From: Marinomonas rhizomae
GTDB lineage: Bacteria; Pseudomonadota; Gammaproteobacteria; Pseudomonadales; Marinomonadaceae
DNA length: 64,000 bases
Direction of reading: 5' to 3'
Assembly: GCF_003315485.1 (NCBI RefSeq)
Contig: NZ_QNSE01000013.1
Span: forward strand, 1-64,000
Position 1 is the first letter of the stretch. The number at the start of each line of letters is the position of its first letter. Position numbers and translations under genes: made by a program. Shown here piece after piece: positions 1 to 8,500 of this stretch. Under the pieces are notes generated by a model. It saw only the letters and a list, made by a program, of their open reading frames with translations, was not told the origin of the DNA and did no database searches.

Positions 1-52
1 TCTCCCCTACAGCATCAAAGTGCTTGGGCTAGGAACATACTTACCAGACTAG

Positions 53-79
53 AGTGAATTACTAGCTAAGCAATTCACT
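53..79. other. Short inverted repeat in otherwise empty left edge
   Basis: The arms AGTGAATT (53-60) and AATTCACT (72-79) can form a hairpin. No open frame of note lies in 1-126 on either strand; in particular no RelE/ParE/Doc toxin frame follows the antitoxin relic on the minus strand. The hairpin has no run of T beside it, so it is not a convincing terminator. Confidence 0.35.
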
Positions 80-126
80 TAGAAAGATACAAGGGTTAGG
101 GAGGGGTCAATTTGTACTGATAACAC

Positions 127-395
127 CTAAATCCCTAAGCTTTTCTTCGCTTCCTCAAGTGAAACCGTATTACCGTCACGAGCTTCTTCCAAACCCTGAT
201 AAACAACACGAAGAAAACCAAGTTCTTCTGCGGCTTTTTCATACTCTTCTAGGCTCTGAACAACGGCAACGCCACGACCTCGGCTTGTTAACAAGATAGA
301 CCTGTGTGTGTTTCTTGCGTCCTGCTAACTACTTTCCCAGGATTTATCTTGAGATCAGAAAGAAGGACCACATCTTCGGAAAATTTCATTTGCAT
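127..395 (-). pseudogene. Phd/YefM-family antitoxin, frameshifted relic
   Basis: Read on the minus strand from ATG at 395, the first frame encodes a Phd/YefM-like N-terminus (MQMKFSEDVVLLSDLKINPG, then KVVSRTQETH). It stops soon after a CA dinucleotide run (plus-strand TG run at 303-310). Dropping two bases from that run restores the family continuation (SILLTSRGRGVAVVQSLEEY), which then runs to a TAG at 127-129 for a full length of about 89 residues. Family members bind their own promoter and neutralise a RelE/Doc-type toxin. No toxin frame lies downstream, so this looks like an orphan, inactivated half of a toxin-antitoxin pair. A sequencing error in the dinucleotide run is the main alternative. 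Confidence 0.8.
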
Positions 396-468
396 CGACA
401 CGCTTGAACATTGAAACTTATGGTAACGGAAGAAAGTACAAAATAAAGAATCCGCTAAAGGAATTTAT

Positions 469-1332
469 ATGTTGAGAAGACTTGCATCGTGGTGGAGAGA
501 AGACACAGATAACAATAATCCAAACCTTAGCCAGCTGAAACTCTTTAAACTTGCTTACCTACTGCCTACTATTACATTCGCTATTTTTTCTGTACTGATT
601 TTTCATGCTGAACAGCTCTGGACTTATGATATTTGCTTTAGATCAGCATGTATATTTAACACATATGAAATCTTTAAAATTCCCGTATGGCTACTTGCTT
701 TGTCATTGCCTCTTACGGGGCTAGTAGCAGCTCATCATAGGTCTGTTCAGACATCAAAACAAATTGACCTAACGATGGAAAACAATACGTTTTCAAACTA
801 TTACAAACATATAGAGCATTTTGAAAATCGTTACAAAAATTTTGAAGTTGACCTCGACCTTTATAATCACAATATTGTTAAATTTGAGTTTTCTAGCATT
901 GCTAATTTATATGTTGGAGTATTTCCCTTTAATTTTCCCCATGATTTCAAGTCAAATTACAGAGGAGACCATTTATCAGGTCTAGAAAATGCTCTAGCTA
1001 GATTGCAAATAATCTTTGAAAAACCTATAGATTTCAAAAATATCGAAAAAAACCAGCTAGATCCTATCAATTCACAAAACCTTTTCAGCTCACTTTACAT
1101 TAGAGAAGCAATAGTAAACGGAGAAACTTACAATTTAAGACCAACGGACTTATTCAGCATAGAGTGGGATAGACCATCAATACACATAACTCTAATTATG
1201 GCTTGCTTAAAGCTGGTGATTTCTTTGAATAAATTTTCAAGTAGCAAAATACCAATGTCATACACTATATCCACAAGCTCTGGACTCGCTACTGTCGACT
1301 TTAAAGGAAAAGATTTTTCTAAGTCACTGTAA
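469..1332 (+). CDS. Unrecognised two-TM protein with long cytoplasmic-like C-terminus
   Basis: I do not recognise the function. The 287-aa product has two hydrophobic segments, about residues 25-48 and 70-88. A polar region of about 200 residues follows, with a segment reading SVQTSKQIDLTMENNTFSNYYKHIEHF, where a helix leads into an NxFxNYYKH-like motif. I have seen similar layouts in accessory membrane proteins of unknown role, some near defence or mobile genes. Base composition is AT-rich compared with the rhamnose locus. It starts 73 nt after the antitoxin relic on the opposite strand and ends 51 nt before lysE. A membrane-anchored accessory protein is the most that can be said. Confidence 0.65.
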   Translation: MLRRLASWWREDTDNNNPNLSQLKLFKLAYLLPTITFAIFSVLIFHAEQLWTYDICFRSACIFNTYEIFKIPVWLLALSLPLTGLVAAHHRSVQTSKQIDLTMENNTFSNYYKHIEHFENRYKNFEVDLDLYNHNIVKFEFSSIANLYVGVFPFNFPHDFKSNYRGDHLSGLENALARLQIIFEKPIDFKNIEKNQLDPINSQNLFSSLYIREAIVNGETYNLRPTDLFSIEWDRPSIHITLIMACLKLVISLNKFSSSKIPMSYTISTSSGLATVDFKGKDFSKSL

Positions 1333-1383
1333 AAAAACTAGACATTCGTTTGATATAAGCCAAAACACCGGAAACTTAATTTA

Positions 1384-1986
1384 ATGGATATACAAGGATT
1401 CGTAATAGCTATTTTGCCAATAGCTTTATCACCTGGAGCCAGTTTTACTCTTGCGCTGTCAAACGTTGCCATAAATGGCATGAAAGGTGCGTTTAAAGTC
1501 CTGATAGGAACTGGACTTGGAATTATTCTACATGGCTTACTTGTAGGCCTCGGCATTTCTAACGTTCTAAACAAAAGCCAAGTTGTCATGAATAGCTTGC
1601 AGATTATTGGTATTGCCTTCTTGCTTTGGCTAGGTCTAAAACTTGTTACTTCTGGCATGAAATTATTGCACCATAAAATGGAATTCACTGCTTCAGACGT
1701 CAGCGTAAAACAGGCTTTTCTATTAAATATTTTCAATGCCAAAGCGATTGTCTTGTATCTAACCGTTGTGCCTATTTTCGCTGGCTCCAGCTTATCAAGC
1801 TACCTTTTGCTCGCTACAACCCACGTTATAATTATGGCTCTTTGGATTTTAATTTTTAGCTTAATGTTTTGTTTTGCTAAAGAAAAACTAAAAGTAAATA
1901 TCATTAGCGCGATCATAAATATTGTCGGCGGGGGATGCTTGCTCACTATGTCCTGTCATTCTGCTTTGAATTATTACTACCAATAA
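1384..1986 (+). CDS. LysE/RhtB-family amino-acid exporter
   Basis: The 200-aa product has the family size and about five or six hydrophobic helices (around 5-25, 38-60, 66-88, 112-135, 140-165, 170-195). The N-terminus carries the family motif around ALSPGASFTLALSNVAINGMK: a P-G-P-like turn, then G-x-x-x-G in the next helix (GTGLGI). LysE/RhtB proteins export amino acids or related small metabolites through the inner membrane; the substrate cannot be told from sequence. The gene stands alone, 51 nt after the unknown membrane protein, and converges on the end of the rhamnose operon. A small shadow frame on the other strand is not real. Confidence 0.85.
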   Translation: MDIQGFVIAILPIALSPGASFTLALSNVAINGMKGAFKVLIGTGLGIILHGLLVGLGISNVLNKSQVVMNSLQIIGIAFLLWLGLKLVTSGMKLLHHKMEFTASDVSVKQAFLLNIFNAKAIVLYLTVVPIFAGSSLSSYLLLATTHVIIMALWILIFSLMFCFAKEKLKVNIISAIINIVGGGCLLTMSCHSALNYYYQ

Positions 1987-2059
1987 CAACGCCTCATGAA
2001 GTGTTCGCGCCAGTGTCAAAGTGAGACATTGTTTGCAGACTTTTATCACACAGCTAAAA

Positions 2060-3769
2060 CTACAACTCCCCCACCAGATCCCGCCATTGCTGACGGTACA
2101 GGTTAAGCAGTGGTTTTATTTGTGAATCACACAAGGCAAGGCTGAGGCGGCCTTTTAGCTTTAAGCTTTTGTTCGAAAGCAATGCCGCGCCGCCGGAGGT
2201 GCCGGTAACATCCCGAGAGGCGTAGATTTCGTTTTGACTGCGCATACAAGCCAATAAGGTGAGGAAGTTAATGTTATTACTGAAAGCGCCTTCAACAATC
2301 ACGGTATCGCTACTGTCCATCAGATCAAGACAATAATCCGTCATCAAAGCCACATACACATCCGCCAAAGCAGACTGCTGAGCAGGCGTTAATTCCATGC
2401 CACGGTCGATAATACGCCCTTCGCAGTGGGCAAAGGGGCCACCACCTTTGGCAAAGGCAGGAACCGCCAAAATACCGTGTTCTAGGATGAAGCTAACGTC
2501 ACCCAAGGTGGCTTTGCTGTCGCTACGCAGTTGCTCCCATTCACGTCCACCCATGAAGCGAACCGTCGGTGTCGCTCGGCCAAGAGCGTCCACATTGGCC
2601 AGCATGTCTTTGTCTTCTTGCAATGCATCCAGCTTGCCATTAATCGTGGCGATAACCGTCCAAGTGCCACTAGACACCACGGTGAGTTTCTCCATCGGTT
2701 GCCCGATATATGGTACCAGCGAGGCATTAGAATCGTGTATTCCATTGAAAATAACACAGCTCGACGGCAAGCCAGTTTCTTTGGCTAAGTCTGGTAAAAT
2801 AGTGCCAAGCTTAGCGCCGGTTTCCATCACTTCAGGAAAGCGCGCCGCCCACTTTTGTTGTTCACAAAAATCAGAAAACTGACAACTGGTCGGATTCCAC
2901 AAATCTGTGTGGCAACCTAACGAAGTAACTTCTGCCGCTTTGTTACCACTGAGCTTATAACCCCAGAATTGTGGATACAAAAGTAACGAATCGACTGTTG
3001 CGAACTGATCTGCAAAGTTTTTTTGCTGCCAAAATAATTGCGCTCCAAGATTCAAACCTTGAGGTAATCTCGGGCTAAAAGACTCACCAAAATCAGGTCG
3101 TGCAGCATCGTACTCTGCTTTTAGCTCGGACACGCCATCGTATTCATAATCCAATATCGGCAAGGCGAGTTCATCGCCTTTCATGCAAGCAATGGTTGCG
3201 CCATGAGTGGTGATAGCAATGCTGGAAATAAAATAGCGCTGAGCTAAATCAGCAAGGGCGTCTTTAATCCATTGCCAAATAGAATCCACATCCACATGAG
3301 GATATGGCGACGCGTCAACGACACCATTAACGCGTTTTTCAATATGCAATAACGCGCCAGTTTGCCCGTCCATCAGGCAGATCTTAATGTTGGTTTTACC
3401 AATGTCTAACACCGCTACCACGCGTATTTTATCAGGTTGCAACACATTAAAGCGAAATACTTCTTGCAGCGCATCAGCGACAGGTTCAAACGATGGGGTT
3501 TTGGTTTCCATGATGTCCGCCATGTATTCCCACCAACGTTGCATAACGGAATGATCGGCTAGCGCTTCAGAGTTTAGATCATCCGCATCAAAGGTGGCAT
3601 ACAATCGGTTTGTGTCTCGATCACTCTCATTAATATCCAAGTGAATATAATAATTGCGGATGCCATGTTGCTTTAAGTGCTCAGCAAGCTCTGGCCAGAG
3701 TTCATCATGACGTTTCTTGTATTCTTCTTCACAGCCTTTGTGTAAATACATCACGGAGGCATATCTCAT
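2060..3769 (-). CDS. rhaUK: L-rhamnose mutarotase fused to FGGY-family rhamnulokinase (RhaU-RhaK)
   Basis: The 569-aa product is a two-domain fusion. Residues 1-108 are an L-rhamnose mutarotase (RhaM/RhaU family: MRYASVMYLHKGCEEEYKKR, a conserved HDELWPEL segment, and an NYYIHLD strand). Residues about 117-569 are an FGGY sugar kinase, with the ATP-binding phosphate-1 loop VLDIGKTNIKICL and a later SSGTW loop. The enzyme would convert rhamnose anomers and phosphorylate L-rhamnulose at O-1. In Rhizobium leguminosarum rhaU and rhaK are separate adjacent genes in the order rhaRSTPQUK; here they are one reading frame. It overlaps rhaQ by 4 nt and ends the operon. The continuous frame and good conservation of both halves argue against an assembly artefact. 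Confidence 0.9.
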   Translation of the reverse strand: MRYASVMYLHKGCEEEYKKRHDELWPELAEHLKQHGIRNYYIHLDINESDRDTNRLYATFDADDLNSEALADHSVMQRWWEYMADIMETKTPSFEPVADALQEVFRFNVLQPDKIRVVAVLDIGKTNIKICLMDGQTGALLHIEKRVNGVVDASPYPHVDVDSIWQWIKDALADLAQRYFISSIAITTHGATIACMKGDELALPILDYEYDGVSELKAEYDAARPDFGESFSPRLPQGLNLGAQLFWQQKNFADQFATVDSLLLYPQFWGYKLSGNKAAEVTSLGCHTDLWNPTSCQFSDFCEQQKWAARFPEVMETGAKLGTILPDLAKETGLPSSCVIFNGIHDSNASLVPYIGQPMEKLTVVSSGTWTVIATINGKLDALQEDKDMLANVDALGRATPTVRFMGGREWEQLRSDSKATLGDVSFILEHGILAVPAFAKGGGPFAHCEGRIIDRGMELTPAQQSALADVYVALMTDYCLDLMDSSDTVIVEGAFSNNINFLTLLACMRSQNEIYASRDVTGTSGGAALLSNKSLKLKGRLSLALCDSQIKPLLNLYRQQWRDLVGEL

Positions 3770-4785
3770 AACGCTTTTGCCTCTTTTCGCTTAAGGGAAG
3801 TTTTATACATAGTAATCAGTACCGGTAAACTCACGACAGTGATTAACATCACGCCAACGATAATCGTCATGACGATGCCTGGAATATTCAACAGCCCCAT
3901 ACCAAAGGTAACCAAGCCCATTAGGATCACCGCCAACACCACTCCAGCAATGGTTCCGCTGCCGCCAAGAATACTCACGCCCCCTAGAACCACCATGGTG
4001 ATAATGCTGAGTTCCCACCCCATGGCGATACTTGGACGCGTGCTACCCAAACGCGAAGTCAGTAGAATAGAAGCAACCCCAGACATCACACCGACCAAGG
4101 TAAACAGGATCAAGCGATGCTTATCCACCTTGATACCAGAGTAATAAGACGCCGTCGGATTATTACCAATCGCATAAGTGTAACGGCCAAAGGTAGTGCG
4201 ATGCAGCAACCAATAAAACACCAAAGCAAAGAAGGCAAACAACACCAATTCAAACGAGAATACCCAATAAACATAACCTTGCCCAAAAAACTCAAAGCCA
4301 TCAGGGTAATCTCGTACCACTTGGTCTCCCAACAAGATATAGCTGATACCACGAAATAAACTCATGGTACCGATTGTCACCACAATGGATGGAATCTTAA
4401 AACGCGTCACCAAGACGCCATTAAATAGACCACAAGCCGCACCCGCTAAAACACCAACAAACGCCACCGCATAAACGGGTGCGCCCATTTGGGCAACTAA
4501 CCCCATCAAGGTACTAGAAAGCGAGATAATAGCCGCCACAGAAATATCAATTTCTTTGGCGATAATCAGCATTGCCATCGGCAAAGCGATTAAGGCTTTT
4601 TCGGTGAAGTTAAAAGTTGCATCCGATAAATTCCAAGGGTCTAAAAAGTAAGGGGATAAATAAGAATTCATCACGCAGACTAAAAAGACGATCAAAACCA
4701 AAAAGCTTTCCCAGCGCAACAAACCCTGTAGTTTGCTGGTAAACATTGAATCCGGCGTTGCTGATTTTTTTATTGTTGTATCCAT
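3766..4785 (-). CDS. rhaQ: Rhamnose ABC importer, permease RhaQ
   Basis: The 339-aa inner-membrane permease belongs to the RbsC/XylH-type branched-sugar family (BPD_transp_2), with about 8-10 hydrophobic helices. It contains the family segment MLIIAKEIDISVAAIISLSS (about 74-93) and the late GGVSILGGSGTIAG motif before the last helices. Together with RhaP it should form the transmembrane channel for L-rhamnose delivered by RhaS and energised by RhaT. The start lies 9 nt after rhaP and the end overlaps the mutarotase-kinase gene by 4 nt, so translation is probably coupled. The assignment to rhamnose comes from the operon; the family alone only says pentose/hexose importer. Confidence 0.9.
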   Translation of the reverse strand: MDTTIKKSATPDSMFTSKLQGLLRWESFLVLIVFLVCVMNSYLSPYFLDPWNLSDATFNFTEKALIALPMAMLIIAKEIDISVAAIISLSSTLMGLVAQMGAPVYAVAFVGVLAGAACGLFNGVLVTRFKIPSIVVTIGTMSLFRGISYILLGDQVVRDYPDGFEFFGQGYVYWVFSFELVLFAFFALVFYWLLHRTTFGRYTYAIGNNPTASYYSGIKVDKHRLILFTLVGVMSGVASILLTSRLGSTRPSIAMGWELSIITMVVLGGVSILGGSGTIAGVVLAVILMGLVTFGMGLLNIPGIVMTIIVGVMLITVVSLPVLITMYKTSLKRKEAKAL

Positions 4786-4793
4786 ATTCGCCT

Positions 4794-5792
4794 CTAATTA
4801 GCTCGTATTTCGTCATTTGCATTGGGGTTACGTAAGATGATCCGCGCCTTATCTTTGCCAGATGAAGCATTAGCAATGACGGCGATAATAATGACCAAAC
4901 CTGAAATCGCCATTTGCCAAAACGGTGAGACACCAATAATGGGCAAGGCGTTATTCACCACGCCGATAAACAAGGCGCCAATCACACAGCCCACCACAGT
5001 GCCCAAACCGCCGACGATACTAACGCCGCCGATTACACAGGCTGCAATAACTTGCAGTTCAAAACCATTTGCCACATCCACATAGGCAACCGCAAATCGT
5101 GACACCCACAAATAACCGCATAACCCAGACAAGGTACCCGACACTAAAAAGGCATAAAACTGCACCTTACCGACGTTCACACCGGAGTAAAATGCGGCCA
5201 TAGGATTACCGCCAGCCGAATAAAAGTTACGCCCCCACACGCTGAACTTCATTGCCCAGAAAAATAAAACAATGGTGACGACAGCCATCCAACCGAGCAC
5301 GGGCATGGATAAAATTTCATAGCGGGGTAAGCCTATAAAAGACTCACTCATTTGATGCGAATTCACCCATGCGCCGTCCGATAATAAAAACGTTGCGCCA
5401 CGGTAAATACTCATGGTGCCAAGAGTAATAACAATAGAAGGCACTTTTAATAGCCAAACAAACAAGCCATTAATCGCCCCTAACAAGGCACCAATAAACA
5501 GAGACAAAAATATCAATAATGCCATATGAAGCTCTGGGAAATATTGATTCACCATAGCGACAAACATGCCAGTAAACGCCACATTGGCCGCCACAGACAA
5601 ATCAATACAACGCGTTAGAATGACTAGCATCTGACCCAGCGCCAGCATGATCAGAATCGAGGTGTCGTTAAAAATACTGACACTGTTCGATAAGCTAATA
5701 AAATCAGGGCTGATCACTCCAACACCAAAAAACATAGTCAATACAATGATACTCAGCACGCCTTCACGGGAGTAAATTAAACGTTTTAACAT
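4794..5792 (-). CDS. rhaP: Rhamnose ABC importer, permease RhaP
   Basis: The 332-aa polytopic permease is of the same BPD_transp_2 family as its neighbour. It shows the segment MLVILTRCIDLSVAANVAFT (about 55-74) and the GGVSIVGGLGTVVG motif near the C-terminus. It is a paralogue of RhaQ, and sugar importers of this type use two similar permeases or one as a dimer. It overlaps rhaT by 7 nt and is followed by rhaQ after 8 nt, consistent with one transcript. Its role in rhamnose uptake is inferred from context, which matches the rhaSTPQ order known from Rhizobium leguminosarum. Confidence 0.9.
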   Translation of the reverse strand: MLKRLIYSREGVLSIIVLTMFFGVGVISPDFISLSNSVSIFNDTSILIMLALGQMLVILTRCIDLSVAANVAFTGMFVAMVNQYFPELHMALLIFLSLFIGALLGAINGLFVWLLKVPSIVITLGTMSIYRGATFLLSDGAWVNSHQMSESFIGLPRYEILSMPVLGWMAVVTIVLFFWAMKFSVWGRNFYSAGGNPMAAFYSGVNVGKVQFYAFLVSGTLSGLCGYLWVSRFAVAYVDVANGFELQVIAACVIGGVSIVGGLGTVVGCVIGALFIGVVNNALPIIGVSPFWQMAISGLVIIIAVIANASSGKDKARIILRNPNANDEIRAN

Positions 5793-7300
5793 GTAACACT
5801 TCCTCCCGTCGCAAGAGAAACTACCTTCTCTGGCGTCGCGTCAGTACGTGATAGTTCACCGACAATGAGCCCTTCGTTCATCACCAAAATACGATCTGAC
5901 ATACCAAGTATTTCTGGCAACTCTGACGACACCATGATCACAGCTAAACCGGAATCCACCAGCTCAGACATAAACTCATGTACCGCCGCTTTCGACCCTA
6001 TATCGATGCCTTTGGTTGGCTCGTCCAGAATGATCACTTTCGGATTGGTAGCGAGCCATTTGGCGATAACCACTTTTTGCTGGTTGCCGCCTGAGAGGTT
6101 CATTACCTTCTCGTCCCAGCAAGAGGCTTTCACTTGCAAGCGTTCGCAATATTGACGAGCCAGTGCCATTTCGCCTTCTTGGTCGATTTGTCCATGCTTC
6201 GCCAAACGCTCCATCTGCGGCAAGCTAACGTTTTGATAAATAGGCAATTCAAGCACTATGCCTTGTTTCTGACGTTCTTCTGGCACATACACAATGCCGT
6301 TGTCGATAGCCTCTTTGGGTGAGTGAATAATCACTTCTTTGCCATTCATTTTGACAGAGCCAGTCACATGATCCGTGGTGCCAAACAAAGCCTGCATCAC
6401 TTCCGTTCTGCCAGAACCTACCAGACCATAAACGCCAAGGATCTCGCCTTTTTTAAGGCTAAAACTAATATCAGCAAATTCCGTTGTGTGACATAAGCTA
6501 CTAACTTCTAAAAGTGTTTCGCCAATTTCTACGTCTTTTTTGGGGTACGTTGCTTCGATGCTACGCGCCACCATCATTTCCACCAACAGCGCTTCGTTGG
6601 TGTCTTTGATAAAACCTTCCCCCACATAACAACCATCACGAAACACGGTATAACGATCTGCCAAGGTGAAAATTTCATCAAACTTGTGAGTTATAAAAAG
6701 AATCGCTTTGCCTTGATCTCTTAACGTATTTACCAGTTCATAAAGCTCGTGAATTTCATGATGAGACAAGGCCGCCGTCGGCTCATCCAAAATCACAACT
6801 TTGGCATCGACTGACAAAGCACGAGCAATACCAACCATGTGTTTTTGGCCAATGCTTAATTCTCGTAGGATTTGATTTGGACTCATGTGGGCATTAATTG
6901 ACGATAAAATTTCTTGTGACTTCGCCTCCATCGCAGACCAATCTATGGAGAAACGTTTGGTCATAAGGCCCTTTTTCATTGGATAGTTGCCCAAAAAGAT
7001 ATTTTCGGCCACCGTCAGATCATCAAACAACACGGTTTCCTGATGGATCGCCGTAATGCCTAAAGCATGGGAATCATGAGGGGAATGAAACTGCACGGGC
7101 TTGCCATTAAAAATGATTTCCCCACCATCGGGCTGATAAATGCCAGTCATGGTTTTTACTAGAGTCGATTTTCCGGCACCATTCTCGCCGATGAGAGCGG
7201 TCACTTGGCCCGGATAAAGGTGAAGATCGACACCATCCAGTGCTTTCACACCGGGGAACACCTTACTCACCTTTTTTAGACTAAAAATTGCACTGTTCAT
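5786..7300 (-). CDS. rhaT: Rhamnose ABC importer, ATP-binding protein RhaT
   Basis: The 504-aa cytoplasmic ATPase has two ABC domains in tandem, as in RbsA/MglA. The first has Walker A GENGAGKST (about 38-46), a signature LSIGQ and Walker B VVILDEP. The second half keeps a GLVGSGRTE-type degenerate Walker A, signature LSGGNQQK and VIILDEP. It couples ATP hydrolysis to rhamnose uptake through RhaP/RhaQ. Between it and rhaS upstream lies a 142-nt gap with a GC-rich double hairpin, which may lower its expression relative to the binding protein. It overlaps rhaP by 7 nt. Confidence 0.92.
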   Translation of the reverse strand: MNSAIFSLKKVSKVFPGVKALDGVDLHLYPGQVTALIGENGAGKSTLVKTMTGIYQPDGGEIIFNGKPVQFHSPHDSHALGITAIHQETVLFDDLTVAENIFLGNYPMKKGLMTKRFSIDWSAMEAKSQEILSSINAHMSPNQILRELSIGQKHMVGIARALSVDAKVVILDEPTAALSHHEIHELYELVNTLRDQGKAILFITHKFDEIFTLADRYTVFRDGCYVGEGFIKDTNEALLVEMMVARSIEATYPKKDVEIGETLLEVSSLCHTTEFADISFSLKKGEILGVYGLVGSGRTEVMQALFGTTDHVTGSVKMNGKEVIIHSPKEAIDNGIVYVPEERQKQGIVLELPIYQNVSLPQMERLAKHGQIDQEGEMALARQYCERLQVKASCWDEKVMNLSGGNQQKVVIAKWLATNPKVIILDEPTKGIDIGSKAAVHEFMSELVDSGLAVIMVSSELPEILGMSDRILVMNEGLIVGELSRTDATPEKVVSLATGGSVTC

Positions 7301-7346
7301 AACGGCTGCTCTTATTGTTATTCATTATGAAATTATTGAACGAGTA

Positions 7347-7434
7347 AAACCCCACCCTAGCCTTCCCCTTGAAGTAAGGGGAAGGAACAAAAATACTTAG
7401 CGCCTCCCCCTGCTAAGGGGGATGCTGGGGGGTT
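7347..7434. repeat. GC-rich nested palindromic repeat between rhaT and rhaS
   Basis: Two perfect hairpins lie side by side: CCTTCCCCTT/AAGGGGAAGG (7361-7385) and CCCCCT/AGGGGG (about 7406-7420). They are embedded in outer partial arms AACCCC...CCTAGC and GCTGGGGGGTT. This G/C-run structure contrasts with the surrounding sequence and resembles dispersed REP or MITE-like repeats of many proteobacteria. No open frame is involved. Placed just after rhaS in the transcript, it could stabilise the rhaS mRNA 3' end or act as a partial attenuator. Whether it is repeated elsewhere cannot be seen from this window. Confidence 0.7.
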
Positions 7435-7442
7435 AGTAGCGA

Positions 7443-8438
7443 CTAGAAAATTGAAGAGAATTCATCAACGTTAGACGCATCATAAACAAAAGGTTTCGCC
7501 ATGGCGCCATCACCGTTTTTGTCTACTTTAAGCGTGCCCATACGCCCCATCGGAATCTCAGTTTTTGTGCCTTGGCCTTTTACAAGGTTGTAAGCCAGCA
7601 TAGTCGCTGAATAACCAAGGTCAATTGGGTTCCAGATAGCAAAACTATGAATCGCACCACTGTGCACATGGCCAGCTAATTCAGAAGGAAGCCCCAAACC
7701 TGTCACATACACTTTGCCCGTTAAACCTAAGTCACTGACAGCTTGCGCGGCGGCCAAAATACCCACTGTAGTTGGTGCCACGATAACATCTAGATCTGGG
7801 TGATTTTTAATAAGCGCAGTCGCTTCACGGAAACTCTTATCCGCTAAGTCATCACCGTAAACAGTATCGACAAGTTTTAGGTTAGGGAATTTGCTAAGGG
7901 ATTTTTTCATTTCGCCAATCCAAATATTTTGGTTGGTCGAAGTAGGAGTTGCACTCAGAATGGCAAAAGTACCAGAGCTTTTACCTTTGGCTTTAATAGC
8001 ATCAGCCGCAAGCTGCACATTCATTTCGCCAATTAGACTGTTGCTAGAAGGGTTCAAATGGATTTGGCGGCCTTCTTTGCCAACACCAGAATCCCAAGAA
8101 ATCACTTTGATGCCGCGCTGTTGCGCTTTTTTCAAAGCTGGAACCAAGGCATCTGCATCGTTTGCGGATACGGCAATGGCATCGACACGCTGCGCGATCA
8201 ATGAGTTGATGATTTCAATCTGGCCTTCTGCTGTGGTTGACGTTGGACCTGTATAAATGATCTCTACATCGCCTAGCTCTTTTCTTGCTTCTTCGGCACC
8301 GCGATACGCGGCTTCGAAAAAGCCAATACCTAACGCCTTCACCAGTAACGCTACTCGAACTTGATCCGCTGCATATACACCAGATGCAAACAAAGTAGCA
8401 GAAGCCAACACACATGCCGTGATGAGTTTACTTTTCAT
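7443..8438 (-). CDS. rhaS: Rhamnose ABC importer, periplasmic binding protein RhaS
   Basis: With ATG at 8438 the product is 331 aa and begins with a standard signal peptide (MKSKLITACVLASATLFASG, cleavage near VYAA-DQ). A longer frame upstream lacks a ribosome site, whereas GGAG lies just before 8438. The mature part is a periplasmic-binding-protein fold of the RbsB/rhamnose class (Peripla_BP_4), with the segments VALLVKALGIGFFEAAYRGA and DAIAVSANDADALVPALKKA. It binds sugar in the periplasm and delivers it to RhaP/RhaQ. It follows rhaR after 62 nt and precedes rhaT after the palindromic repeat. Substrate is inferred from the complete rhamnose locus around it. Confidence 0.9.
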   Translation of the reverse strand: MKSKLITACVLASATLFASGVYAADQVRVALLVKALGIGFFEAAYRGAEEARKELGDVEIIYTGPTSTTAEGQIEIINSLIAQRVDAIAVSANDADALVPALKKAQQRGIKVISWDSGVGKEGRQIHLNPSSNSLIGEMNVQLAADAIKAKGKSSGTFAILSATPTSTNQNIWIGEMKKSLSKFPNLKLVDTVYGDDLADKSFREATALIKNHPDLDVIVAPTTVGILAAAQAVSDLGLTGKVYVTGLGLPSELAGHVHSGAIHSFAIWNPIDLGYSATMLAYNLVKGQGTKTEIPMGRMGTLKVDKNGDGAMAKPFVYDASNVDEFSSIF

Positions 8439-8500
8439 AATTATCTCCAAGAGCGCGCTCATCATCACACAACAGGAAATTGTCGGATCAGAGACGCGGT

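Noticed and set aside
1-126. RelE/ParE/Doc toxin gene after the antitoxin relic
   Set aside because: All minus-strand frames here contain stops within short distances; no toxin motif is seen.
7930-8256. Plus-strand frame within rhaS
   Set aside because: It is a shadow of the well-supported rhaS reading frame.
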